Shown piece after piece: positions 32,076 through 40,364 of a stretch of DNA of 41,662 nucleotides. The notes beneath the pieces are model-generated. The model ran no database searches and had not been told where the DNA came from. It was given only the letters and a program-made list of their open reading frames with translations. How positions within the stretch are numbered: the first letter of the stretch is position 1; each line of letters starts with the position of its first letter. The position numbers were made by a program, and so were the translations under genes. The stretch comes from an uncultured Eubacteriales bacterium (GTDB lineage Bacteria; Bacillota; Clostridia; Peptostreptococcales; Anaerovoracaceae), in contig CAJTYS010000033.1 in NCBI GenBank assembly GCA_910583765.1, positions 1-41,662 on the forward strand, given 5' to 3'.

Positions 32076-32894
32076 TTAGCGGAATTCACATCCGCCGCAG
32101 ACATTTAGGGCCTGTCCCGTGATGTTGCTTGCTTCATCGGATGTGAGAAAAAGCGCAGCGCTGGCTATGTCTTCCGGAGTTTGCGCTCTTTTTAGAGCGC
32201 ATAGCTGCCGGCAGAATTCATCCACCACTTCCTTTCCGTTTCCAGCGCTCTGGAACATTTGCGGATACTTGCTCTTGTAGATGGGCGCTGCTTTTTCGTA
32301 AAGGGGCGTGTACACGAATCCGGGGCAGATACAGTTCACATTGATGTTTTCCGGTCCCAATTCCCGGGCCAAGGTCTGGGTGAAATTGATGACTCCCGCC
32401 TTCATTGCCGAATACTCCGCGATTTCAGGCGCACCTGTCTTTCCGGCAACAGATGCGATATTCAAAATCTTTCCATTCCCTTGATTCAGAAAACTGTCAT
32501 AGATGGCTCTGCAGCAATAAAAAACTCCCCGCAAATTGACTTCGTAGCTTGTGTCCCAGTCTTGACGGTCCATGCCTGTCAGCGGGTCGCCCTTGATTCT
32601 CCCCACGACTCCGGCATTGTTGACCAAAATGTGGATAGTGCCGCACAGCTTTAAGGCTTCTTCCACAAGGCTTTTCACAGACTGCTCGTCCCTAATATCC
32701 ACCGGGAGGAAGTTGGCCTTTCCGCCCATCCTGCGGATCTCGGCCACTGTATTTGCGCCCGCTTCGTCGCTGATATCAGCGATGACCATGTTGGCCCCCG
32801 CAGCAGCGTAAGCCATGGCGATTTCTCTGCCAATGCCTTTTGCGCTGCCAGTGACAATGATATTTTGACTGGTGTAATCGAATGTAATGTTCAT
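32076..32894 (-). CDS. Short-chain dehydrogenase/reductase, set 2
   Basis: A 272-residue classical SDR. The cofactor motif TGSAKGIGRE is at about 15-24, NNAG at about 91, the catalytic Ser in NIASVAGKTG (about 147) and the Tyr and Lys in YSAMKAG (about 160-166). ADIS after the second strand suggests NAD rather than NADP. It ends with the usual GQALNVCGG. AGGAGG lies 8 bases before the ATG. It is encoded after Lpd in the set 2 operon and probably interconverts a hydroxyl and a keto group, for example an acyloin and a diol; the exact substrate is unknown. Confidence 0.88.
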   Translation of the reverse strand: MNITFDYTSQNIIVTGSAKGIGREIAMAYAAAGANMVIADISDEAGANTVAEIRRMGGKANFLPVDIRDEQSVKSLVEEALKLCGTIHILVNNAGVVGRIKGDPLTGMDRQDWDTSYEVNLRGVFYCCRAIYDSFLNQGNGKILNIASVAGKTGAPEIAEYSAMKAGVINFTQTLARELGPENINVNCICPGFVYTPLYEKAAPIYKSKYPQMFQSAGNGKEVVDEFCRQLCALKRAQTPEDIASAALFLTSDEASNITGQALNVCGGCEFR

Positions 32895-32936
32895 ATGCTG
32901 TCCTCCTGCGCTGTTTGCGCCTTTGATCCAGTGAGT

Positions 32937-34331
32937 TTACCGGCTAGGCGGCATATGGACACAGATTCCTGCCGCATCAAGAGCCGCTTCCTGTACTGCC
33001 TCGGAAATCGTGGGATGAGCGTGGATGGTGCCCACCATATCATTGACAGAGGCATCCATTTTCATGAAAGCTGCTGCTTCTCCTATGATCTCCGCTGCAT
33101 TTGCGCCCAGCAGATGCACACCCAGGAGCTTCCCTGTTTCTCCATCGCTGATCACTTTGAACAGGCCTTCTGTTTCGCCCATTGCCAAGGCTTTGCCGCT
33201 GGCTGCCAGTGGAAACCTTCCTACTTTGATCTCTCCGTGCTTTTCCCTTGCTTTTTCTTCGGTCAAGCCCACAGAGGCAAGCTCCGGCCAGGTGAAGACG
33301 CAGCTGGGTACTAGAGCTTCATGGAATTTCACGTCTTTTCCAGAAATCTGTTCCGCTGCGACCCTGCCCATAGCAGAGGCCGCATGTGCCAGAGGCCTGA
33401 TGCCTGTCACATCGCCTATCGCATATATATGTTCCCTGTTTGTCTTGGCAGCCTCATTGATTTTGATGTAAGGGCCGTTCATTTCCAGCCCCAATGACTC
33501 GAGGCCCTCAAGGTTTGGCTCCCTGCCTATGGAAATCATCACTTGCTCTGCGGTCACGGCCTCTTCTTTCTCCCCCTGGGTGATGATGACTGCTTTTTTC
33601 CCGTCAGCTTCACGGATTTCCTGCACCACGGCCTTAGTTTTGATTTTAATCCCTGCGCTATTCATGTACTGAGCAAGCGCCGCGGCTAGTTCTTCATCCG
33701 CATCGCTTAAGATTAAGATCCTGGGCATGGCTTCTATGATGGTGACTTTGCTGCCCAGAGCGCTGAGGATATGGGCGAATTCACATCCGATCACGCCGCC
33801 GCCTATGATCGCTGCGCTCTTTGGCAGCTCTTTCATATTCAGCATCTCCTCGCTGGTCACAGCGTGCTCAGCCGCGCCTTTGATCTTGATATTGGCGGGC
33901 TTTGAGCCTGTGGCGATGATCAAATCTCTGAATCTGATTTTAATCACATCTGGATTCCCTTTGATCTCCACCATGGAATCATCTGCCGCTCTGCCCAAAC
34001 CTTTGAACACCTTTACACCGTTGGCTGCCAATAGATTTTCCACGCCCTGCCTCAGCTGCCGAACTACCATGTCCTTCATTTCTATGGTTTCCTTAATGTC
34101 CACGGATATTCCCTGAACATGGATTCCCCGATAGCCGCTGTTTTGGGCAGCCCTGATGATTTCCGCATTTCTAACTAAGGTCTTTGTAGGGACGCAGCCG
34201 GTGTTCAGGCACGTGCCGCCCAGCTGCCCTTTTTCCACCAGCGCCACTTTCCTGCCAAGCTGAGCGGCTCTGATGGCGGCCACATATCCGCCCGGGCCGC
34301 CTCCCAAAATAACTACATCATATATTTCCAT
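32937..34331 (-). CDS. lpdA: Dihydrolipoyl dehydrogenase (E3), set 2
   Basis: A 464-residue flavoprotein. It begins at once with the FAD motif VILGGGPGGYVAAIRA, then GGTCLNTGCVPTK with the redox disulfide (about 38-50), a second Rossmann motif GGGVIGCEFA (about 176-185), HIYAIGDV (about 303) and the C-terminal catalytic HAHPTISE (about 440). There is no lipoyl extension. AAGGAGG precedes the ATG, 10 bases after the E2 core stop. It completes the set 2 complex, reoxidising the lipoyl protein encoded at 35024-35314. Distinct in sequence from the E3 proteins of sets 1 and 3. Confidence 0.95.
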   Translation of the reverse strand: MEIYDVVILGGGPGGYVAAIRAAQLGRKVALVEKGQLGGTCLNTGCVPTKTLVRNAEIIRAAQNSGYRGIHVQGISVDIKETIEMKDMVVRQLRQGVENLLAANGVKVFKGLGRAADDSMVEIKGNPDVIKIRFRDLIIATGSKPANIKIKGAAEHAVTSEEMLNMKELPKSAAIIGGGVIGCEFAHILSALGSKVTIIEAMPRILILSDADEELAAALAQYMNSAGIKIKTKAVVQEIREADGKKAVIITQGEKEEAVTAEQVMISIGREPNLEGLESLGLEMNGPYIKINEAAKTNREHIYAIGDVTGIRPLAHAASAMGRVAAEQISGKDVKFHEALVPSCVFTWPELASVGLTEEKAREKHGEIKVGRFPLAASGKALAMGETEGLFKVISDGETGKLLGVHLLGANAAEIIGEAAAFMKMDASVNDMVGTIHAHPTISEAVQEAALDAAGICVHMPPSR

Positions 34332-34341
34332 ATGCGCCTCC

Positions 34342-35031
34342 TTACTCCTGGATCAAAGTCTCGGGAGTTTCCAATAGCCCTTTGATTTCCTTCAAAAAAC
34401 CAGCAGCCATGGCTCCATCTATGATCCTGTGATCTGCCACCAGATCCAGGGGCAGATATGATTTTTCCACGACAGACCCATTTTCCATGACCAGCTTCGC
34501 GCAAGTCTTGTTCGCCCCTAGGATCGCCACCTCCGGTTGATTGATGATGGGGGTAAAATGCTCGATTCCATACATGCCCAGATTAGTGATGGTGAAGGTG
34601 CCTCCCTCTATGTCCTGATAATCCAGGGACATTTCCCTGGCCTCTTTGATCAAACGGTTGGTTTCCTGGCACAGCTGCCGCAAGCTGCGCTTATCTGCGT
34701 TTTTCACATTTGGCACCAGCAGCCCCTTTTCCGTGGCCACTGCAAGTCCGATGTTGATGTCATCATGGATGATGATTTCATCCTCTGCCACACTGCAGCG
34801 AAAGTGCTCGTGTTTTCTTGCCGCCATGGCGCAGGCCTTCATTAGAACGTGGTTGTAGGTGAGTTTGAAGGCTTCCTTTTGGTGGTCTTCGTTGAAGGCT
34901 TGTATGAAACGATCCACTGCGTCCAGTTCTATGGACATGGAATAAGTGACTCTGGGTGAAGTTTCCCAGCTTTCTTTCATGCGCTGGGCCATGATTTCTG
35001 TGATCCCTGAAATTTTGATGGTTTTACTCAT
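34342..35031 (-). CDS. E2 acyltransferase, catalytic domain only, set 2
   Basis: A 229-residue dihydrolipoamide acyltransferase core. The catalytic motif DHRIIDG gives His201 and Asp205, and GGTFTITNLGMYGIEHFTPI lies near 147. As in set 1 the protein starts with the catalytic fold (SKTIKISGITEIMAQRM); lipoyl and subunit-binding domains are missing. Its ATG overlaps the stop of the separate lipoyl gene by 8 bases (ATGAGTAA), which strongly suggests that a fused E2 gene was split or that the two are made in fixed ratio. It passes the acyl group to CoA. Confidence 0.92.
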   Translation of the reverse strand: MSKTIKISGITEIMAQRMKESWETSPRVTYSMSIELDAVDRFIQAFNEDHQKEAFKLTYNHVLMKACAMAARKHEHFRCSVAEDEIIIHDDINIGLAVATEKGLLVPNVKNADKRSLRQLCQETNRLIKEAREMSLDYQDIEGGTFTITNLGMYGIEHFTPIINQPEVAILGANKTCAKLVMENGSVVEKSYLPLDLVADHRIIDGAMAAGFLKEIKGLLETPETLIQE

Positions 35032-35314
35032 GTTGAGACTCCTCTATTTCAGCAAGGCAGGCTGCGATGTCTTCATCTTCCTGCCCAATGACGCACAGCG
35101 GGCTTTGGCATGGGACTTTTTCACCTTCTGACACAATGATTTTTTTCAAGACTCCAGCGGATCCTGCTTCTATGGAATTGGTCAGCTTGTCGGTGGTGAT
35201 TTCCAGCAGGATGTCGCCCGCTTCTACTGTTTCACCCTCTGCTTTCACCCATTTGGCGACCACGCCCTCTTTCATTGTCAGCCCTAGCTTGGGCATTGTG
35301 ATGATTTCTGCCAT
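35024..35314 (-). CDS. Stand-alone lipoyl-domain protein, set 2
   Basis: A 96-residue lipoyl protein. The predicted lipoylated Lys is residue 43 in TTDKLTNSIE, after the typical start ITMPKLGLTMKEG. The last ~20 residues form an acidic tail (EDEDIAACLAEIEESQHE) absent from the set 1 and set 3 proteins; it might contact E1, E2 or E3. AGAGGAGG precedes the ATG. The gene overlaps the E2 core gene and follows E1 beta by 31 bases, so the transcript encodes E1, lipoyl arm and E2 core in biochemical order. Confidence 0.93.
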   Translation of the reverse strand: MAEIITMPKLGLTMKEGVVAKWVKAEGETVEAGDILLEITTDKLTNSIEAGSAGVLKKIIVSEGEKVPCQSPLCVIGQEDEDIAACLAEIEESQHE

Positions 35315-35345
35315 TTTGGTTTCCTCCTCTTTTTCCGTTGTGATT

Positions 35346-36317
35346 TTAGTTCGCTATGGAGCGGATGCCCTGAACAATGTCTTCCACCTGCGGCAGCACA
35401 TAGCTCTCCAGATTTACCGTATACGGTATCGGTGTGTTCAGATCTCCAATCCTGACGATTTTCTTTTCTAGAGAGTCGAACATATCTTCTGCCACACAAG
35501 CTGCCATTTCCGCGGACCATGCGCCTCGCTTGACTTCTTCTGTGACAATGGCCACTCTTTTCGTCTTTTGGATGGAGCGGTAAATGGTTTCTTTGTCCAG
35601 GGGATATAAAGATCTGGGATCCACCACTTCAATGTCAATTCCCTCTTTTTTCATGGCTGCGCCCGCTTCCAGGGCCTTGTTCACGCATGCGCCGGTGGCG
35701 ATCACGGTGATATCCGCCCCTTTTTTCTTGATGTCTGCTTTTCCCAGAGGGATCGCCTCTCCGTTCAGGTCCACTTCACCTTCACCAAAATATAGGTTCA
35801 GATGCTCGAAATACATGACTGGATTTTCATCACGAATGGCCCCGATCAGCAGCCCGTATGCGTCCGCTGGGTTAGACGGATACACGACTTTCAGACCCGG
35901 AATGTGGGTGAGAAAGGCTTCCAGGCACTGGGAATGCTGGGCTGCGGCCTGAAGTCCCCCGCCGCATGGAAGCCGGAGGGTCATGGGTATTTTCATGTTT
36001 CCTCCGTACATGTACCTGAATTTTGCCGCCTGGTTCAGCAGCTGATCAAAGGCGCATCCCATAAAGTCATTGAACATCAGCTCTGGGACAGGCACCATTC
36101 CCAAGGATGCGGCACCTACAGACATGCCGATGATCTGCTGCTCTGTGATGGGCGTGTCCCTCACCCTGTCCGGCCCGAATTCATCCAGCAGCCCTTGGGT
36201 CAGCCCAAAGGTTCCGCCTACCATGCCCACGTCTTCGCCCATGATGAAAACATCTGGATTTCGCCGCATTTCGTTTCTCAGGGCTTCGTTGATGGCCTTG
36301 GCGTATGTGATCTTCAT
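35346..36317 (-). CDS. Dehydrogenase E1 beta, set 2
   Basis: A 323-residue beta subunit with the pyrimidine-binding transketolase domain and C-terminal transketolase domain. MGEDVGMVGGTFGLTQG, DTPITEQQIIGMSVG (Glu expected at the ThDP pyrimidine) and GGLQAAAQHSQ are characteristic. The ATG directly follows the TAA of E1 alpha, as in set 1. Its partner is the product of 36318-37301. Composition is GC-richer than set 3. Acetoin-type and 2-oxoacid-type substrates are both possible. Confidence 0.93.
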   Translation of the reverse strand: MKITYAKAINEALRNEMRRNPDVFIMGEDVGMVGGTFGLTQGLLDEFGPDRVRDTPITEQQIIGMSVGAASLGMVPVPELMFNDFMGCAFDQLLNQAAKFRYMYGGNMKIPMTLRLPCGGGLQAAAQHSQCLEAFLTHIPGLKVVYPSNPADAYGLLIGAIRDENPVMYFEHLNLYFGEGEVDLNGEAIPLGKADIKKKGADITVIATGACVNKALEAGAAMKKEGIDIEVVDPRSLYPLDKETIYRSIQKTKRVAIVTEEVKRGAWSAEMAACVAEDMFDSLEKKIVRIGDLNTPIPYTVNLESYVLPQVEDIVQGIRSIAN

Positions 36318-37301
36318 TTAACGCTCCCTCCCTTCCTCTACGATATCGGTGTAAACATCTTTCACTGCGGCAGATACAGGTGGAAACGGACTTTTTTCCG
36401 CATATTCCACAGCTTCATCAATGATCCCCGCCACTTGATTTTTGATGGTCTTTATTTCTTGTTCTGTTAAAATTCCATTTTGTATCAGAACCTTTTCGCA
36501 GTTTTGAATCGGGTCTTTTTTCAGCCATTCCTGAATCTCTTCCTTGCTCCTGTAAACTTCCGGCTCTCCTTCGAAATGGCCTCTCTGCCTGTAAGTTTTG
36601 TATTCCAAAAGCATCGGGCCGCTGCCTGCTCTCACGTAGGCGGCCGCTTCCCTGGCTGTCCTGTGAACCGCGAAGACATCGTTGCCATCTGCGATTTCCC
36701 GCTTCATGGCATAGGCGGCGGCTCTGTCTGAAACGTTTTCCACTGCCATGGCCTTGTCGATTCTGGAAGAAATGCCGTACATGTTGTTTTCGCATACGAA
36801 TAGAATGGGAAGTTTCCAGACGCTGGCAATGTTCATGGCTTCGTGCCAGCTGCCTTCGTTGGAAGAACCGTCTCCAAAAAAGCAGACTACAATGCTGCCT
36901 TTCTTTTTCATCTTGCATGCCAAGGCCGCACCCGCAGCCAAGTTGAACCCGCCTCCCACAATGCCGTTGGCCCCCAATACGCCGATCTTTGTGTCTGAAA
37001 TATGCATGGAACCGCCTTTTCCATGACAGTATCCTGCCTCTCTGCCAAACAGCTCCGCCATCATGGTTTTGATGTCTGCGCCTTTTGCGATGATATGGCC
37101 ATGGCCCCTGTGCGTGCTGGATATGTAGTCCTCAGGCTTTAGGTTGGCGCACACGCCTGTGGCTGTGGCTTCCTGACCTGCGCACAAATGGACAAAGCCC
37201 TGGACCTGCCCTTTTGCGAAGCAGCTGGAAACCCGCAGTTCAAATTGCCTGATGGTCAGCATAGTTTGATACAGGGACACTGCCTGTGTCTTCTCTAACA
37301 A
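36318..37301 (-). CDS. Dehydrogenase E1 alpha, set 2
   Basis: About 327 residues of an AcoA/PdhA-like alpha subunit. The ThDP motif is FGDGSSNEGSWHEAMN, followed by KLPILFVCENNMYGIS; HLCAGQEA, THRGHG and HGKGGSMH are also present. An ATG at 37337 has no ribosome binding site, whereas AAAGGAGG sits 8 bases before TTG 37301. I therefore prefer the TTG start, giving LLEKTQAVSLYQTMLTIRQF. It is first in the set 2 operon. I could not find a convincing promoter upstream; a decayed sigma-54-like sequence at 37348-37363 has the wrong spacing. Confidence 0.9.
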   Translation of the reverse strand: MLEKTQAVSLYQTMLTIRQFELRVSSCFAKGQVQGFVHLCAGQEATATGVCANLKPEDYISSTHRGHGHIIAKGADIKTMMAELFGREAGYCHGKGGSMHISDTKIGVLGANGIVGGGFNLAAGAALACKMKKKGSIVVCFFGDGSSNEGSWHEAMNIASVWKLPILFVCENNMYGISSRIDKAMAVENVSDRAAAYAMKREIADGNDVFAVHRTAREAAAYVRAGSGPMLLEYKTYRQRGHFEGEPEVYRSKEEIQEWLKKDPIQNCEKVLIQNGILTEQEIKTIKNQVAGIIDEAVEYAEKSPFPPVSAAVKDVYTDIVEEGRER

Positions 37302-37495
37302 CGATTTCGCCTCCTTTGCTGGCTGTTTTCTTTGCATGTTTATTTTTGCAAATTTTCATGCTATTCACAATTCTCCTTTTAGGCTAATTGTCTAGCCCTT
37401 TTGAGTGATATTTCTGGTGTGACTTTTCGCAAGGTGAATGAAACAGATCTCGCACGATAACCGTTGCTGCGTTATGATGATTTCCATGAATCTGA

Positions 37496-37523
37496 TTGAC
37501 AGGGATAAAATTCGCTATATAAT
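37496..37523 (+). promoter_or_regulatory. Perfect plus-strand sigma-A promoter with no obvious gene
   Basis: TTGACA (37496-37501), a 16-base spacer and TATAAT (37518-37523) point right. The start would be near 37530, just before the hairpin at 37532. All neighbouring genes are on the minus strand, so it would make a short or antisense RNA. Confidence 0.6.
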
Positions 37524-37531
37524 ACAGATAA

Positions 37532-37560
37532 GGGCAGAGCCTAAAAAATCGGCTCTGCCC
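37532..37560. terminator. Strong hairpin between set 2 and set 3
   Basis: GGGCAGAGCC (37532-37541) and GGCTCTGCCC (37551-37560) form a perfect GC-rich 10-base stem around TAAAAAATC. It is 22 bases after the stop of the truncated MBL gene (-), so it may end the set 3 transcript; the minus-strand 3' flank TTATCTGTATT is only moderately T-rich. Confidence 0.6.
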
Positions 37561-37581
37561 GCTTGTAACTATTGATAAATC

Positions 37582-37854
37582 TTATATTAGTTTTTGATTT
37601 TGCACTAAAAGCATCGTTTTTTCTGCAGAAAAATGGTCCTTGTGACAATGCGTAATCAGCACATAATCTAACGCTTCAAAAGGAGCTTTAGAGGTATACA
37701 AAGCTTCTACAGTTTCATCCTCCAAATCTGCAAATTCCCAACGCTCCTTATCATAAAAACCTTCGTAGAATCCATCTACTATAACACCAAAATTCTTATA
37801 GCGTATGTATACGCCCGCATTCCCTATGACATTTATGTAAATATCATTATTCAT
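37582..37854 (-). pseudogene. Truncated MBL-fold hydrolase, set 3
   Basis: Only 90 residues from ATG 37854 (an upstream ATG at 37866 overlaps lpd). The frame reads IYINVIGNAGVYIRYKNFGV to LDYVLITHCHKDHFSAEKTM, i.e. the first strands and the HxHxDH metal motif as HCHKDH, and stops soon after. Intact members such as the protein at 3795-4550 have about 250 residues, so the later metal ligands are missing and it is very likely inactive. The break coincides with a change in base composition and the hairpin at 37532-37560, suggesting a deletion or insertion junction. Confidence 0.75.
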
Positions 37855-37855
37855 A

Positions 37856-39238
37856 TTAGAGCCCATTTATCGATTTACCACACCAAGCTTTCATCACAGC
37901 TTCATGAAAAGCTTCACTGATTGTCGGATGTGGATGTATGCTGTTTAGTATTGATTCCGCATTCATAGAGTTGTTAATTGCTAATGTTGCCTCAGCAATA
38001 AGGTCGGTGGCATGTAAGCCGTACAAATGCGCGCCGATCAATTTTCCTGTGTTTCCCTCAAGAATAATTTTGATTATCCCATCTGTATTGCCTTCAATAA
38101 GGCTTTTCCCATTACTTGCCATGCTAAATTTACCAACCTTGGTATTTCCATACTGCTCTTTTGCTTGTTTTTCGGACAAACCAACAGCAGCTATTTCCGG
38201 TTCCAGATAGATACATGATGGAATTTTATCGTAAGACATTTTGCATTCACGCCCACAGATATTCTCAAGAGCCACCATGCCTTCAGAAGAAGCAGCATGG
38301 GCAAGCATTACTTTTCCATTAACATCTCCTATTGCATATATATGCGGGATGTTCGTCATTAACTTTTCATCTGTAACAATTGTGCCTTTATTCGTTTTTA
38401 CCCCCGCTTTATCTAATTCAAGACCATCAATATTCGGAATACGGCCAATGGCAATCAAGGTTGCTTCTGCTTTAATTGATTTATCGTGGCCGTCAATATT
38501 AAAGATCACCTCATTATTACAAATACAAGACACCTTTGCTCCTAATGCAAACTCCACTCCCATCTGCTGTAATCTTTTTTGAGCTAGCTTCGATATTTCT
38601 TCATCAATCATAGGCAGAATGCCCGGCATCAGCTCTATTACAGTAACCTTACATCCAAAAGAACTGAATAGATATGCAAATTCTATCCCGATGACACCTC
38701 CGCCAATAATGTTTATGGAAGCAGGCAGGGAATCTAGGTTTAGCGCTTGGGAACTGTCTATTATATGATTAGTGCCTTGCTGCTTTATAAATGCGGGAAT
38801 AGCTGCTTTTGAACCTGTAGCGATGATAATATCATCACTGGATATAGTGTCATCACCAACACAGACTGAACGTTCATCAATGAATGATGCCCGTCCATTA
38901 ACTATGTCTACACCGTTAGCTTTGAGCAGATATCGCACTCCCATTACAAGCTGATTGACAACTTGAGACTTCCTTTCCTGTACTTTTTCAAAGTTAATTG
39001 AAATGCGCTCTTTACTTGTGCCATCAACCCCAAATAGATCCGAATCCATAACTTCTCTGTAGACAGCAGCACTCTTGAGGAGAGCTTTTGTAGGTATGCA
39101 TCCTACATTTAGACATGTTCCTCCAAAATTGGAAGATTCAATCACACATACTTTTTTCCCTATTTGTGCCGCCTTGATCGCAGTCTCGTATCCGCCTGGC
39201 CCAGCCCCAATGACGATAATATCATATTTATAATGCAT
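37856..39238 (-). CDS. lpdA: Dihydrolipoyl dehydrogenase (E3), set 3
   Basis: A 460-residue flavoprotein: IVIGAGPGGYETAIKA at the N-terminus, GGTCLNVGCIPTK redox disulfide (about 39-51), GGGVIGIEFA (about 175), HIYAIGDV (about 302) and HPHPTISE (about 438). No lipoyl domain is attached. The DNA is AT-richer than the set 2 lpd gene, and codons lean to A/T in third positions, pointing to a different history. It follows E1 beta after a 139-base gap that contains an inverted repeat. ATG 39238 is preceded by AGAGGAG at good spacing. Confidence 0.94.
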   Translation of the reverse strand: MHYKYDIIVIGAGPGGYETAIKAAQIGKKVCVIESSNFGGTCLNVGCIPTKALLKSAAVYREVMDSDLFGVDGTSKERISINFEKVQERKSQVVNQLVMGVRYLLKANGVDIVNGRASFIDERSVCVGDDTISSDDIIIATGSKAAIPAFIKQQGTNHIIDSSQALNLDSLPASINIIGGGVIGIEFAYLFSSFGCKVTVIELMPGILPMIDEEISKLAQKRLQQMGVEFALGAKVSCICNNEVIFNIDGHDKSIKAEATLIAIGRIPNIDGLELDKAGVKTNKGTIVTDEKLMTNIPHIYAIGDVNGKVMLAHAASSEGMVALENICGRECKMSYDKIPSCIYLEPEIAAVGLSEKQAKEQYGNTKVGKFSMASNGKSLIEGNTDGIIKIILEGNTGKLIGAHLYGLHATDLIAEATLAINNSMNAESILNSIHPHPTISEAFHEAVMKAWCGKSINGL

Positions 39239-39313
39239 TTATTCTAAACTCCTCTCTTGTCGATTCAGCAAAACAGCTCGCCATACCTGCTGTTTTCTAT
39301 TTGTAAAATGAAT

Positions 39314-39362
39314 ATTCATGGACCACTGCAACAAAGAATTTTGATGCATGTGATCCATGAAT
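39314..39362. repeat. Inverted repeat between E1 beta and lpd of set 3
   Basis: ATTCATGGA (39314-39322) and TCCATGAAT (39354-39362) are perfect 9-base arms with a 31-base loop. A smaller AAAACAGC/GCTGTTTT pair lies in the same gap. They could attenuate or stabilise the mRNA; no promoter is evident. Confidence 0.4.
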
Positions 39363-39377
39363 CTATTGGTTGATTTG

Positions 39378-40364
39378 TTATTTGGTAAGCTCTTCAACCG
39401 CATTGATGATATCTTCTTTATGAGGCATCATCAATGCTTCAGAGTAACCGGAACCTATAGGACTGTTCAAAGCGCCTAATACCTTTACAGGTTTTTTAAA
39501 CATCGCAGGATCTTTTTCGCAAAGTACTCTTATTATTTCTCCTGCGAAGCTGCCTCTTGTAGGAGCCTCTTCAACGATTACAAGCCTACCCGTTTTCTCT
39601 ACAGAAGCGATAACCTTATCATAATCAAACGGGATAATCACCCTCGGATCAATCAATTCCGCTGAAACTCCATGCGCCTCCAGTTCCTTTACAGCATTTA
39701 GCGCAACCGGCACCATACTTTGCAGTGCCACTATGGTAACATCGGTTCCTTCTCTCATAATCTTTGCTGCATTTGTAAGAGGTATAGGAGCAATCTCATC
39801 TTCAACTTCTTCACGTACTCCGAGCGAACCTTCATGATATAGGAACAGAACCGGGTCATCATCTCTTATACAACTTCTGAGAAGTCCCATAGCATCCTTT
39901 GGATAATATGGCATTACGATCTTTAATCCGGGAACATTCATAAACCATGCTTCTACACACTGTGAATGATTTACTCCGGATCCCACACCATCGTAGGTAC
40001 CTCGCCCGCCATTGGCAGCTACATATACTATAGGCGCGGCAACTTTTCCTAAGCTATTGAATCTCCACTTTGCCGCATCGTTTGCGATGGCATTAAAGCA
40101 TACTGCCGTAAAGTCCGAGAACATGAGGTCCACTACCGGTCTAAATCCTGTGGAAGCCGCACCTAAGGCAAACTGTGTAAACCCTACTTCCGCAATAGGC
40201 ATGTCGAAACATCTGTCCGGAAATTTTTGAGGTACCCCTAAATATGTACTCATGCCGCCGCCACGGTTGATCGTATCTTCTCCCAGAAGGATTACCTTAT
40301 CATCAAGTTCCATTTCTTTTGAAACAGCTTCTGCTATCGCACGATTTAAATATATATTCCTCAT
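39378..40364 (-). CDS. Dehydrogenase E1 beta, set 3
   Basis: A 328-residue beta subunit. LGEDTINRGGGMSTY replaces the usual GEDVG stretch, MPIAEVGFTQFALGA holds the expected ThDP-contact Glu, and DGVGSGVNHSQ replaces the GGLQAAAQHSQ seen in sets 1 and 2. PKDAMGLLRSCIRDDDPVLF and IDPRVIIPFDYDK follow the family. It is thus the most divergent of the three beta subunits, which suggests a different substrate. The ATG shares one base with the stop of E1 alpha (TAATG), and GGAGGTG lies just upstream. Confidence 0.92.
   Translation of the reverse strand: MRNIYLNRAIAEAVSKEMELDDKVILLGEDTINRGGGMSTYLGVPQKFPDRCFDMPIAEVGFTQFALGAASTGFRPVVDLMFSDFTAVCFNAIANDAAKWRFNSLGKVAAPIVYVAANGGRGTYDGVGSGVNHSQCVEAWFMNVPGLKIVMPYYPKDAMGLLRSCIRDDDPVLFLYHEGSLGVREEVEDEIAPIPLTNAAKIMREGTDVTIVALQSMVPVALNAVKELEAHGVSAELIDPRVIIPFDYDKVIASVEKTGRLVIVEEAPTRGSFAGEIIRVLCEKDPAMFKKPVKVLGALNSPIGSGYSEALMMPHKEDIINAVEELTK

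Noticed and set aside
37348..37363. Sigma-54-like sequence upstream of set 2 (minus strand TAGCAT...TTGC)
   Set aside because: The invariant GG is AG and the spacing to GC is 11, not 10; at most a decayed element.
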